In this document: piece after piece, positions 36,326 through 50,315 of the stretch
Layout of the letters: every line of letters starts with the position of its first letter
How positions within the stretch are numbered: the stretch's first letter is position 1
Origin: Psettodes erumei
Lineage: Eukaryota > Chordata > Actinopteri > Pleuronectiformes > Psettodidae
DNA length: 64,000 nt
Assembly (NCBI GenBank): GCA_016785225.1
Contig: JAFBJZ010000660.1
Coordinates: forward strand, 3,472,001-3,536,000
Reading direction: 5' to 3'
Notes under the pieces: model-generated
The model's database searches: none
What the model was told of the DNA's origin: nothing
Seen by the model: the letters and a program-made list of their open reading frames with translations, nothing else
Position numbers and translations under genes: made by a program

Positions 36326-37109
36326 GAAGCACATTGCAACATTTGTTGCTGCACATGTAGAACAAAACAGAAATAAAGAAAAACAACATAAAGTGTGTGA
36401 CTTGACTACATGGAGTGTGCGAGCCCCTATCGTGATTCAGCAGCGGAGTGCAATAGACGACAACAACAGGAGCGCCTGGTCTTGCCGGAGGATTAACAAT
36501 AACATTGGAGCAAAGAAAATGCTAGCTAACGCCAGCTAAAGTTTGTGCTGTGCTGTTCTGCTGAAAATGCATGCTCCGGCGGTCTCGTATAACCAGCGGT
36601 GCACTTTTCGAGTCCGACTTGCGGGCCCGCGTCGCGACCACCTCTCTCGGCCCGGCACCGCCGGGCTCTCTCCGTGAAGTTGCGGGCGAACAATAAACTG
36701 ACAGGCGACAGCTAACAGGAGACGTTGGCTAGCTCGTTCCCTGACATGTTGCACTGCTGTACGGCGGCTGGTGGCTGCTCGTTACGTTACCTTATCATTC
36801 GGCGAGCATTTTGCCTCTGTCTCTCTCTAGCGACCGAGTACGGGACGGGAAACCGATATCCGCACTAACCAGCGTGTGAAAACGCTGCTCCGAAAAAGTT
36901 TGCAACTCCGGTGTTGCAAATGCAGTGAACTGCACGCGTACCACTATTTGGCAGGAAGTCGATCTCCGAGGGATGCGCAAGCGCTCCCGTCGAACCGACC
37001 GCGGTGTCACGTTAAGCTCCCTATTTGGCAAGTGCGAGGTCCTGATGGTGTAGTGTCTGCTCAACAAATTCGCATACCTGCTGGGCTTGTTACGATCCGG
37101 GGGCTCCAT
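20023..37109 (-). CDS. map3k4: Mitogen-activated protein kinase kinase kinase 4 (MEKK4/MTK1)
   Basis: Coding exons in transcript order: 37109-37078, 31621-31431, 31323-29894, 29500-29240, 29140-28988, 28851-28694, 28532-28416, 28303-28204, 28049-27966, 27867-27598, 27511-27362, 26990-26829, 26622-26489, 25685-25607, 25491-25413, 24685-24592, 24312-24190, 22482-22382, 22288-22208, 22110-21919, 21828-21758, 21675-21559, 21468-21309, 21188-21066, 20788-20682, 20372-20193, 20043-20023. All phases join, giving 1589 residues (human about 1608). The product is a stress-activated MAP3K that phosphorylates MKK3/6 and MKK4/7 upstream of p38 and JNK; in mammals GADD45 proteins bind its N-terminal region and relieve autoinhibition. 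The kinase domain is at the C-terminus and the protein ends VCTDEE. The intron after exon 4 has a GC donor. No break was found. Confidence 0.95.
22483..24189 (-). other. MAP3K4 intron 17
   Basis: A 1.7-kb intron between exons ending 24190 and starting 22482. I see no exon, repeat family or RNA gene in it. It is AT-richer than the flanking exons. Confidence 0.7.
24391..24411. repeat. GT microsatellite in MAP3K4 intron
   Basis: About ten GT units, in the intron between the exons at 24592-24685 and 24190-24312. Confidence 0.95.
26307..26420. repeat. Probable interspersed repeat fragment in MAP3K4 intron
   Basis: The run from GAGGTCACAGTGAGCTTTGA through GTTCCTGAGATATCGCGTTT resembles a sequence I recall as very common and dispersed in teleost genomes. 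I cannot name the family. It sits in the intron between the exons starting 26489 and ending 25685. No terminal repeats or target duplication could be fixed, so the limits are approximate. Confidence 0.45.
27563..27584. repeat. CA microsatellite in MAP3K4 intron 10
   Basis: About eleven CA units in the short 86-base intron between exons 27598-27867 and 27362-27511; it makes up about a quarter of that intron. Confidence 0.95.
29894..31323 (-). other. map3k4: MAP3K4 large exon 3 (N-terminal regulatory region)
   Basis: A single 1430-base exon encodes about 477 residues. Conserved blocks include SYKQGKKQRATLR, TSRTDCPADRLKFFETLRLL, TARQAIPDIINEVL and YRPFVDKALKQMGLRKLILR. Between them lies an acidic stretch around 30170-30290 rich in Glu and Asp, which looks disordered. 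In mammals this part of the protein holds the GADD45-binding and autoinhibitory region. The exon is CpG-rich, so several long antisense frames in it are shadows of the coding frame. Confidence 0.9.
32695..32789. repeat. GA and CA microsatellites in MAP3K4 intron 1
   Basis: An uninterrupted GA run at 32695-32720 is followed about 50 bases later by a CA run at 32769-32789. Confidence 0.95.
34004..34024 (+). other. G-rich tract with quadruplex potential
   Basis: Two seven-G runs and a shorter one separated by single bases inside MAP3K4 intron 1; on the transcribed (minus) strand this is a C-rich tract. Confidence 0.5.
36267..36323. repeat. Compound CACG/CA microsatellite
   Basis: A short CACG run leads into about 21 CA units, in MAP3K4 intron 1 roughly 750 bases from exon 1. 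Confidence 0.95.
37078..37109 (-). other. map3k4: MAP3K4 coding exon 1 (32 coding bases)
   Basis: The exon encodes MEPPDRNKPS plus two bases of an Arg codon, then a gtatgc donor. Joined to exon 2 it reads SRQAKPVED in frame. The human protein has a longer N-terminus with an extended proline run; here only two prolines follow MEP. The frame stays open upstream to about 37313 but has no ATG there, so the ATG at 37109 is the first in-frame one. Confidence 0.8.
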
Positions 37110-37330
37110 AGCAAAGCAGTGGCTTCTTGTTCCTAGCCGTGCATGGACTAAACCATGTCGCAGCGATGTCAGACACACTTTGCACCGGTAAATATCTGCA
37201 AGAGAGCCGTATTTTTCTCTGTTTGGAGCACTTTCTATCCGCCGGCACAGTTGACTCTCGCTTGTGCGTATGCCGTCGCCATCTTTCCAACGTTCATTGA
37301 GGAGGAGTGCCACAGGCTTGCATTACTACG
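37110..37330 (-). promoter_or_regulatory. MAP3K4 5' leader and core promoter region
   Basis: GC-rich, without an obvious TATA box. On the minus strand, AAGATGGCG (about 37277-37285) matches the YY1-type element found at many vertebrate TATA-less starts. Three short upstream ORFs precede the main ATG: 37282-37235 (15 codons plus stop), 37156-37148 (two codons plus stop) and 37144-37133 (three codons plus stop). They matter only if transcription starts upstream of them, which the sequence cannot show. Confidence 0.55.
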
Positions 37331-39494
37331 GCAACCCGGATAGGTCAACTACGGTCATTAACTGTGCAGGGTCGCTTGCTTTTACACTGAGTGCGGTCAC
37401 AGTGAATCAGTTATCATATGATCTCGACTTGAAGGATTAATCATGATTTATCATAGTGCAGCGTCGAAAAAAATCTGCTACAAATGACTGCTTGGCTTTA
37501 ATTATTTATAATACCTCGTTTGTTGCTTCAGTGGGAGAATAGAGGGGCTGATTACAGATGGCCCTTCACCATTAGTTTGTGCTGCTTCAGCGCTACAGTA
37601 GTGGCCCCAGTGAGACATGATGTCAGGGGCCAATTCTCACTGTCATCTCTGTCTAATGACGATGAATGTCTATTCTGCCCATTGCCAGAAAAATCAGCAG
37701 CAAGGCCTCTTTGGAACTTTTTTTTGACCCGAAGTAAGTTGAAGGGTGTATTCCTATACTGTAACATCAAACAACAACAACAAAAACTCCAATTAATCTC
37801 AATGCCATCTGAAATACTGGTCAAACTGTATTTGACAGACAGGTCTCAAGATCATGTAATGTGGTTAAAATGTCTGATGATAATGTGCTCTTATTAAGGG
37901 GGTTCTGGGGGCCCCTGGTGGTCTTGACTCCTGGGACAGTTGCCCACCCATTTATTTAACCTCGTTATGGCCATGTTACACGTATTCTTTACATTATAAC
38001 ACTAATGTAGAAACTCATGTTTACATTTACTTGCATGTGTTGTTTTCTGTGGTGATGCTGAAGTATACCCAAAATCATGCAAGTTCACAAAGATGCCAAA
38101 AAACAAAAATGAATTGAACAAATGTTTTCGACGGCATCACTTTTATTATCATGAGTAATCCAGAAACCCTAAATGAGTCACTCATAATTAGTCAAAGCCA
38201 TAACACCATCTGACAGATTAAATGCATGTTATTCAACAACAAGTGACTGCGTAGTGCTGTGAAAGATCATGGAAATGTGACACAAAAAAACACTTGGAAA
38301 ATTACTGGAAAATGTATCAGTCAGGCCTTATCTATTTATAGACTGCAGGAACCGATGCATGTTCTTCTTTGGAGTCATGACGTACAATGAGGTCAAAACA
38401 CTGACCTTACTCTAACCAATGCAGGGGCAAAAATGATGGAAAAACCCCTACAGAGTAAATATTAGTTCCACCCTTAATAAGTAACCGAGTAAACCTTAAA
38501 CCCATTAAAGATATAAATATATAAAATAACAAATCACCATTGCATCCTGCAGTTGCTGAAATATAGTGGCGACCATCAGTACTCTAAAATCTCATCAGCA
38601 GTAGACATATTTCATTCATTATTTTTTTTAAACTTTATGTTAAGGCGTCTTTCTTGCGCAGGCTGAATGGCCAGTTCTCCCGAACGCCACCAGAAAACCT
38701 GTCTCTCCACACCGCTACCTCTCCTGCGTATCGGGGCGTTGTAACTTCCTCCCGATCACCTTGTTTGGAAACAAAAAAGAGACAGTGACAATAGCCCGCT
38801 GACGTTTCTGTCGACGGCTTTGAAAAGAAAGTAAAAGACGTCTCGACGGATCACCTGGGAGGAGAGAAAAAGTCCCTACGTCACACGGCTTCTGTCGCCG
38901 CCACATCACTTGCCTGCACTTGCTGTGTTCGAGTGTCGTGTGAAGCTCGGAAATAGCATAACTACTGAGTCAGAAGCCTTTAACATTAAAAGACGTCAAA
39001 TTGTAAATGGGGGATCAACAGAAATTGTACCACCCTCCCCCTTGTGTATGTGTAATGTGTAATGAAACCCCACATGTACTTTTTTAAGACCTACGGTAGC
39101 GCTAAAGAAAAGGGCACATAAAGAAGGATTTTGATTGCTTCTATGGATTTAAGGGGACTTTTCGTGAAGTCGCCTCGAATCACTACCTGTCTGTCCAGGA
39201 CGTTCTGAATGACCACAACTTAAGGTAGAGTCGCCTATCAGCCTTTCTCGTTAAAAATGGTTTTGCTCAGCGCGTAGCACTGACATTTACGACTGCACCT
39301 GAAAGCCTCAAGTGCCAAAGCAGGTTTCGCGTAGGGGGAAGAGACTCTTCATCTGAGCTTTGTCTATAACAACATCTCTCTCTGGAGGATATCCCGGTAA
39401 TATAACACGCGAGGCGCTTATCCTAATAGCGTTCGTTTATCATTATATCCACCTAGACCCGTAACGTAACGCGGAGGTGATAGACCTCTTGAAA
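37331..39494. other. Head-to-head spacer between MAP3K4 and KCNK1
   Basis: About 2.2 kb separates the divergent genes. CpG density is high near MAP3K4, drops through about 37400-38600 (AT-rich), then rises again from about 38640 toward KCNK1. No exon recognised. The 38640-39494 part presumably holds the KCNK1 promoter and 5' UTR, with no confident TATA box. Confidence 0.55.
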
Positions 39495-44214
<4,720 letters not shown>

Positions 44215-46936
44215 ACAAAAGGCAGCTCAATCATCTGCTGAAGGGTGAAAATATGAAAGAAGGGGATAATGCACGCCAGACCATCAGTAGATAGAAAAGG
44301 TAGATCATAAGTCTCAGCTGTATGCATTCTGCAAAGCTCAGCCCTGCAAATTTTATGAGTAAAAGTAGTTGAGACTAATCACATCAGCAAACAATCTCCT
44401 TTACCGATCCACAATACTGACAAGATAGTGCTACGCAGCAGAGATTAAATTTATGTGCATTAATTACAGAGCAAAATTAATATTTCATTAGCGACTTTAA
44501 AGACAAAGTCAGCGATATGAGAAAAGCCTTCTGCTGTATTTATGGCTCACAGGAGCTAAGCTCCATTATGAGCTGTATTATTTATTACATATTTAGGAAC
44601 ATTTTAGAAAGTAATTGGTCTCTTAAATCTAGATGAAACATAGGACAGTTATGTGTCGTCTGTCACAAAGTAGTACATAAATATCTCTGTATCTTACAAA
44701 ACAGATGCGTGACGCATATGTGGAATGTACATAATCAGGCGAACGATGTAAAGTAGAAGTAGTGTCATGTAGAAGCAGCACACCTCTTAAAGATGAGCCA
44801 TGGTAGCCACAACATAAAAAAACAACTGTCGTTTCTGTCAGTGCTCGTTGCACTGATCAAAGTTTGTTGGTGCGTAAGCTCTGAAAAGCCTCATTGTCTT
44901 TTTGGTTTTCTTTTCATTTCATCTGACTCGGCTCGCATTGGTTATTTTTTCAGGAGCCTTTGAGAGTTTCAGGGGCACCGTTTTTTGCAGTGCGTAAAAA
45001 TGGGTCACATGGTTGAGAGGTTGCGGTCGATCTTGAACAAAAAATCTCAAACAACAGTCGATGCACAAGTGAACCAAACGACTCTCTACATACAAGAACG
45101 TAGTTCAGGCTCATCTTTACTGAGGTGTTAGCTGTTCTGGTCGCACTCCACATCGTTGCATTTCATTGTGAGGGAACCTATTTGTCTGCAAATATTTGCA
45201 TTTTCTCAACATGTTGCAGAGTTGTCCATGTGTGGTGTTAAGCACTATAATTTATTGATTTGTCCGAATGGCTTGATGTGTGCTGGACTGTGTAAAAAAA
45301 AAAAGGGAAGTGAGCTTAGTCCATCTTAAAAAAAAGACAACCAGAGAGGGCTGTCTGGCCCACAGCATTTTACAGTCAATAAATAGAGCTCAGTTTGCAC
45401 ATGTGTTGGAACCACAAAAAAAATGCTGGAATTCTCCGAAAGGAGAAATCTAAAGATTTCATCTGGAAAATGGGACATATTTTTTATGAAAGAGATAATG
45501 TTACTTCTACGGTAGATGACTTGTAAAAGCTTGAACGAGAACAGGGCAAAACATTGACCAGAAACTATTTTGCTGTATGCACATCATTTGAATGTCAGAC
45601 TTATATATTTTTAGATATGACACGAGGAAGGTGTACAAAATTTTGCTAGTAATTCTGTATGAAAAAAAGGGTGCATTAGGGAAACTTGAAGCTATCAATT
45701 CAAGCAGCAGGAGCACACGCGTGACTTGAAACAGCCCAGTTCTGACGAGCGCCCGCACCGATTTTTAATCTAATTAACCGAGGACGACTGGAATTTAAAC
45801 CAGGTTTGCCTGCGTTAGGGTTTGTACGACATTTACATTGAACTCCTGTGTATTTTTAGAAATATAGGTCTCGTAGGAAGTAAAATAATTCTGACTGACG
45901 TACTAATTTCATGCCATCATCCGCCAATCCGTGGGGCACTGACACGCGCAGTGTAGCATACTGCTGTAATGCAGGCTTATTTGTTATATACATACACGGT
46001 ACTTGTAATAGAACGACATGCATTTGTTATTGAATTTAACAATGTTTCAGTTTGTGTTTGGCGCTGAATGTCTGACCTCATCTTTGTCCGCTACATTGCC
46101 GCATCAAGACACAGTCGCAGCCTTTTTCTAAAGTCTCGAATGTAATGGTTTTTTATGCTCTTTGCTTTCATGAGATTCAAGGCCTGACCAGAGTGCAGCA
46201 TTACGCGTTGCTGTTCCGCTGGCTCTTTACTTTTCGTAGTGAAAAGTTTATTGGAAAGAGTGTGCACAGGTGAGCTGCAGGAAGGTGTCGTGACCACTTG
46301 CAAAATGAGCTTTGACTGTGTCAGCATCCGAGTTACTCACTGATCTTGAATATTGTGTTTTATAAGTCAGTGGGATTGTTGTTCACTTTTTTTCCACCAT
46401 TATGGGCCTTCATGTAAACTGTGAAACACTGATACTATCCATATTGTCTGAGATTGAAGAAGGAGAACTTGAAAACGTTGGGTTTCCTCTTTTACTGTAA
46501 GATGTTTCATTGTTTTTAGATACATTTAATAGAATGATGTCAAGGCTTCGACCCTTCGGCGCGACTGTTGTTGGCAGTGTTTGTCATCATACAGTTTGTC
46601 TTGAAGGTGAGAGCTGTCAGGTAGTCAGTTGTCATAATTCTGTTCAGGGAGAGTGTCAAGTATTACAAATGGAAGCATACTGTCAATATTTATTATTGCT
46701 GAAAAAAACTGGCATGTTTGGAATCATAGGTTTCTGTCCATACAGTGGGGCCAAGAAGTTTTATGGACCGTACCTCTTCAGTTGTTGTAGTGCATTCCGT
46801 ATATGTATGCAAAGCTGAGTACAGTAGTGTTACAGTACCAATATTGTAATACAGGATTGCTAAGGCGTAAGGTTTTCTGTAAAATTTATTTCAGTGTAAA
46901 AGTGGAATTCATGAACCATAAAATATCAGTGTCTTA

Positions 46937-46942
46937 AATAAA
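46937..46942 (+). terminator. Candidate distal polyadenylation signal of KCNK1
   Basis: Canonical AATAAA followed by a GT-rich stretch, 2.7 kb after the stop codon. A proximal alternative is at 45378-45383. Confidence 0.35.
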
Positions 46943-49488
46943 GTGTTGGTTTATTATTACTTCATTTTTTCATTATATTTCATCATATTACTTTTATAAT
47001 ATTATAAGATGTGCTCTGATGCCACTTTCAGGTCTATGCCTGCAGCAACATTATTATATATTATACGATTATATAACATGTACTTACCATAAAAGTGTAT
47101 TTCAAATAATAGAAGGGAGGGTTGAGAGTAGTAGATAATTGCCAGGCATTTGTGCACACAAAACCACTTGGGTGAATTGGAAACAAGAGCAGAACAAAGG
47201 GCAATGAATGTGATTAATGTAGTGTATATGGAAGCTAAAGAAATGAGCAAATTCTTTGTAATGAATATAATATTTCAGTCATTTGTACAATCTTTGAAAA
47301 GGAAATAGAGGTGGATGTCTAGCACATCTTTTGTTTCCATCACAGAGGAGTAGCAAATGAAGTTGGAGGTGAACGAGAAGCTTGCAAATATCCCAGCCAG
47401 TGACTGACAAGAAATGTGTTCTTATTTGAACATAAATAGCAATGATTTGCAAATCAGACCCATTATATGTGGCCCTTCATTAAAAGGCACTGTTAGCTGT
47501 TGAAAGACATTGATTTCTTATGAGAGGATGCCAAGAAAATGAAGAGCAGCTTTCAAATTTGAAGGACATACAGTGCCTAGGCATTGTCATGACTTTATAA
47601 TATATGGCAAAGAGAAAGTGAGTTAATGGAACTAAATTGGAAAAAAACAACTATAGATATGTTTTGCTTCTTAATCTGCCAGTGATTCTCTAGTGCCTTT
47701 CGACCTCAGTTTTCGTCGCACTTATATAGAGCATATATTATTTCCTGGCTACGGGCCGGATACATGTCTCTAAAGAGAGTAAATGTAATTGGGTATGTTT
47801 AGTTTGCTGTGTTTCTTATTGAACAGAAGGGTAATTACCTCTGACATGTAGGCACCTCTTACTGCAGAGCCACTGAGCCGACACCCATGTTATCGAGTTT
47901 AACTGCCTGAGTAGAGATGAGAGGAAGGCAGCTCCTGGCAAAGTATTTATTGGGCGCACATTGTGAGGACAAAATTACCTCTGGGCGCACAGTAATTGGA
48001 AATAACCGGTGAGGATGTAAGCCAGTTTGATACAGTATAAATCTGCCATATTCAGAACCAGTGCTGAATAGTAATTGTCTGCTCATTTACATAATATGAT
48101 TGTAACAAATCAGACTGTAATCACACTCCTTGCTTTAAAAGTATGAAATCTGCTTAACCTTTTATTATACACTGTGCATTTCTGTAATTTAATTTTAGGA
48201 AAAACCTATTACAGGACACAACAATAGAACAACCTAGAGCCAACTGACTTCCCACCCTCATTCAATTTCTGCACTTCAAATAGTCCTTTTAAATCAGATT
48301 TGCCTTTAATACATTTATTGTACTAAGCCCACACACTCAAATGCACATTCACACTCATAATTTATTCATAACAGGGATTTCTGGCCTTTGTACAAAGCCT
48401 AAATATATTTTTGAATGTACATTGTGCATCTTTATCAAACCCCTGAGAAGCCTTCTAAATGTGAATGTGAAGTTTTGTGTTCTGGGGTTTGGAAAAAGAA
48501 AAACATTATTGTATAAAGAGCTGGAAATGAAACATTCTACACGTACAGGCATGGTCTGTTATTACAGCAAAGTGAGTTTGCATTTGCTGACTCCAGAGAC
48601 TCCAGCACATTGCCAGCTAAAGTGCATCTACCCTTTAAGACATCACGTCTCCTGCCGCCCCACTGTTTCTTTCCTTTATTTGCATTTAATTTGTACCCAT
48701 GCACAAACAGTACATTTGTCACTGGGTGCAGCCAGGCTGTCAGTCAGGAGTGTAGCGGGGCAGAACAGTACTATCCCCTGAAGAGCATGCTCTACACACC
48801 AGACTGAAACTTAGCAGCCGCTTCTCGTCATTAATATTTCTATTTCATCTTTTTTGCATCATCCATATGCACACGGGAAACTACCTGAAACTGAGCTGTG
48901 TGAGATGAAAGAATTCAGCCTGATCTTTAAATCCTGCAAAACGGAATGAATTTTATGACTGGACTGGATAGTGTACAAATAATGCAAGAGTGTTGTGTTA
49001 CGGCTCATTGTGCATAGAATAAACAGTCTCTCCAGCAAAGCCCAAGAGTAATGCACACTGCAGAAACACCCTGGAGTATATTGTGTAACGCCTGACATTT
49101 CATCAGTCGGGTTTTACAACAAGTCTTGGCTTCTCATGGGCAAGGGACTAAGGGGTCATCCAGGACAGTGGGTGGGTTGGACTGGACTGAGGCAGCGACT
49201 GGCATCTACCCTATAGCACTGCTTTCTGATGGTGGAGCAACTCTATTTATATCCTGAGACACACACTGGGACCATGGGAATGCAGGAGGCCTCAAGCACA
49301 AACATTCCCCACTGCCAACTCTGTAACTGCTCTCATTTGCTACTGCAAACACGTTGGTTTCATTTTGCTGGTGTGAAGTTAGTGGTGATTATATTGTCTA
49401 AATGATAGAGTGCATTCACTTTTATTAAGACATTGAAAGAAATAACTAAAATGAAATATGGAGTCCTATTTCTTGGCATGGAAATTAT

Positions 49489-49518
49489 ACATATATATAT
49501 ACACACACACACACACAC
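49489..49518. repeat. TA/CA compound microsatellite
   Basis: Six TA units followed by nine CA units. Confidence 0.9.
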
Positions 49519-50029
49519 GTATAACATGTACATTCATACTCTCTCTATTACAACCATTGCAGTGAAACGTCCATCTCTGCAGTGTGTGATGTGATGAACA
49601 TCAGGACTCACACTCAGCTCCATACAAAGACAGCACATGCACATTTATTAGGTGCTGATGATGAACGTAAATACATGAAAACAGGAACAGGAAAAAAAGA
49701 AGTTTCTTTGCTGCTGTTTATCCAAGATTCTGGGTAAAACAATCACAGGTTAAAATAGCCGTCTCTTTTTTGAGAATGCATCCGCATCGTCCATGTTTTT
49801 CTGTCTTGCCCACCAAAGCTGACATCTGGGTCATATCTGGGCGTGATACTCAGCTGAGCAAGTATGTGAAACTGCTGAGAAAATGCTGTGGCCACAAATT
49901 ACATAGCAGAAGACAACGAGCTGTGTGCTGTGTGCCGACACAGTTTCAAATTATAAACACATGAAGTACTGACGAATTTCACAGCCGATCTGATTGCTGT
50001 CATACCATTGAATAGGCGTAATTCGTGTA

Positions 50030-50313
50030 CCGTCATCCCACAGACATGGGCCAGTAGGCCCCTACTCTACCTACTAGTAGGTTTAGAAGGCTGTGATCAC
50101 CTATTCATATGCTTGACCCAATGTTATCAATACCCAGTAGGCACAGTAGGCTTGCTATGGAATTATACGTCACTGGAAAAGCTTTATCTATAATAACATT
50201 ATATTACTTATTATCGCTTTTACCCTAACCCTAACCCTAACCCGAACCCTTAACCTACTAGTAGGGAGGTAGGTAGAGTAGGGGCCTACTGGCCCATGTC
50301 TGTGGGATGACGG
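50030..50313. mobile_element. MITE-like element with 46-bp inverted repeats
   Basis: A 284-bp element begins CCGTCATCCCACAGACATGG and ends with its reverse complement. The terminal 46 bases of each end are identical in inverted orientation, after which the right arm carries a few extra bases. TA flanks both ends (50028-50029 and 50314-50315), as expected for Tc1/mariner-type targets. There is no coding capacity. The right half contains a telomere-like CCCTAA array (50222-50250) and copies of the palindrome CCTACTAGTAGG. Superfamily assignment beyond the TA target is not possible here. Confidence 0.88.
50222..50250 (-). repeat. Telomere-like repeat inside the MITE
   Basis: About four to five units of CCCTAA, one with a G substitution; the other strand reads TTAGGG, the vertebrate telomere unit. 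It is too short to be a telomere remnant on its own and lies wholly inside the inverted-repeat element. Confidence 0.9.
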
Positions 50314-50315
50314 TA

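Larger units (their letters stand above)
31622..37077 (-). other. MAP3K4 intron 1
   Basis: A 5.5-kb first intron. It contains several CpG-dense patches (about 33050-33260, 34240-34450, 34920-35240 and 36590-36690), a GA then CA microsatellite pair (32695-32720, 32769-32789), a compound CACG/CA repeat (36267-36323) and a G-rich tract (34004-34024). No exon of a known gene was recognised. The 159-residue minus frame at 34889-35368 has no domain I know. The CpG patches could be intronic enhancers, alternative promoters or simply high local GC. Confidence 0.65.
44215..50029. other. KCNK1 3' UTR and intergenic region
   Basis: Candidate polyadenylation signals AATAAA lie at 45378-45383 and 46937-46942; the second is followed by GT-rich sequence and would give a 2.7-kb 3' UTR. 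Beyond about 47 kb the sequence is AT-rich intergenic DNA with no exon I recognise. A short TA/CA repeat lies at 49489-49518. Confidence 0.6.

Noticed and set aside
39477..39494. Upstream in-frame start for KCNK1 six codons earlier
   Set aside because: The codon there is GTG, not ATG; MLQSLA at 39495 matches the vertebrate N-terminus.
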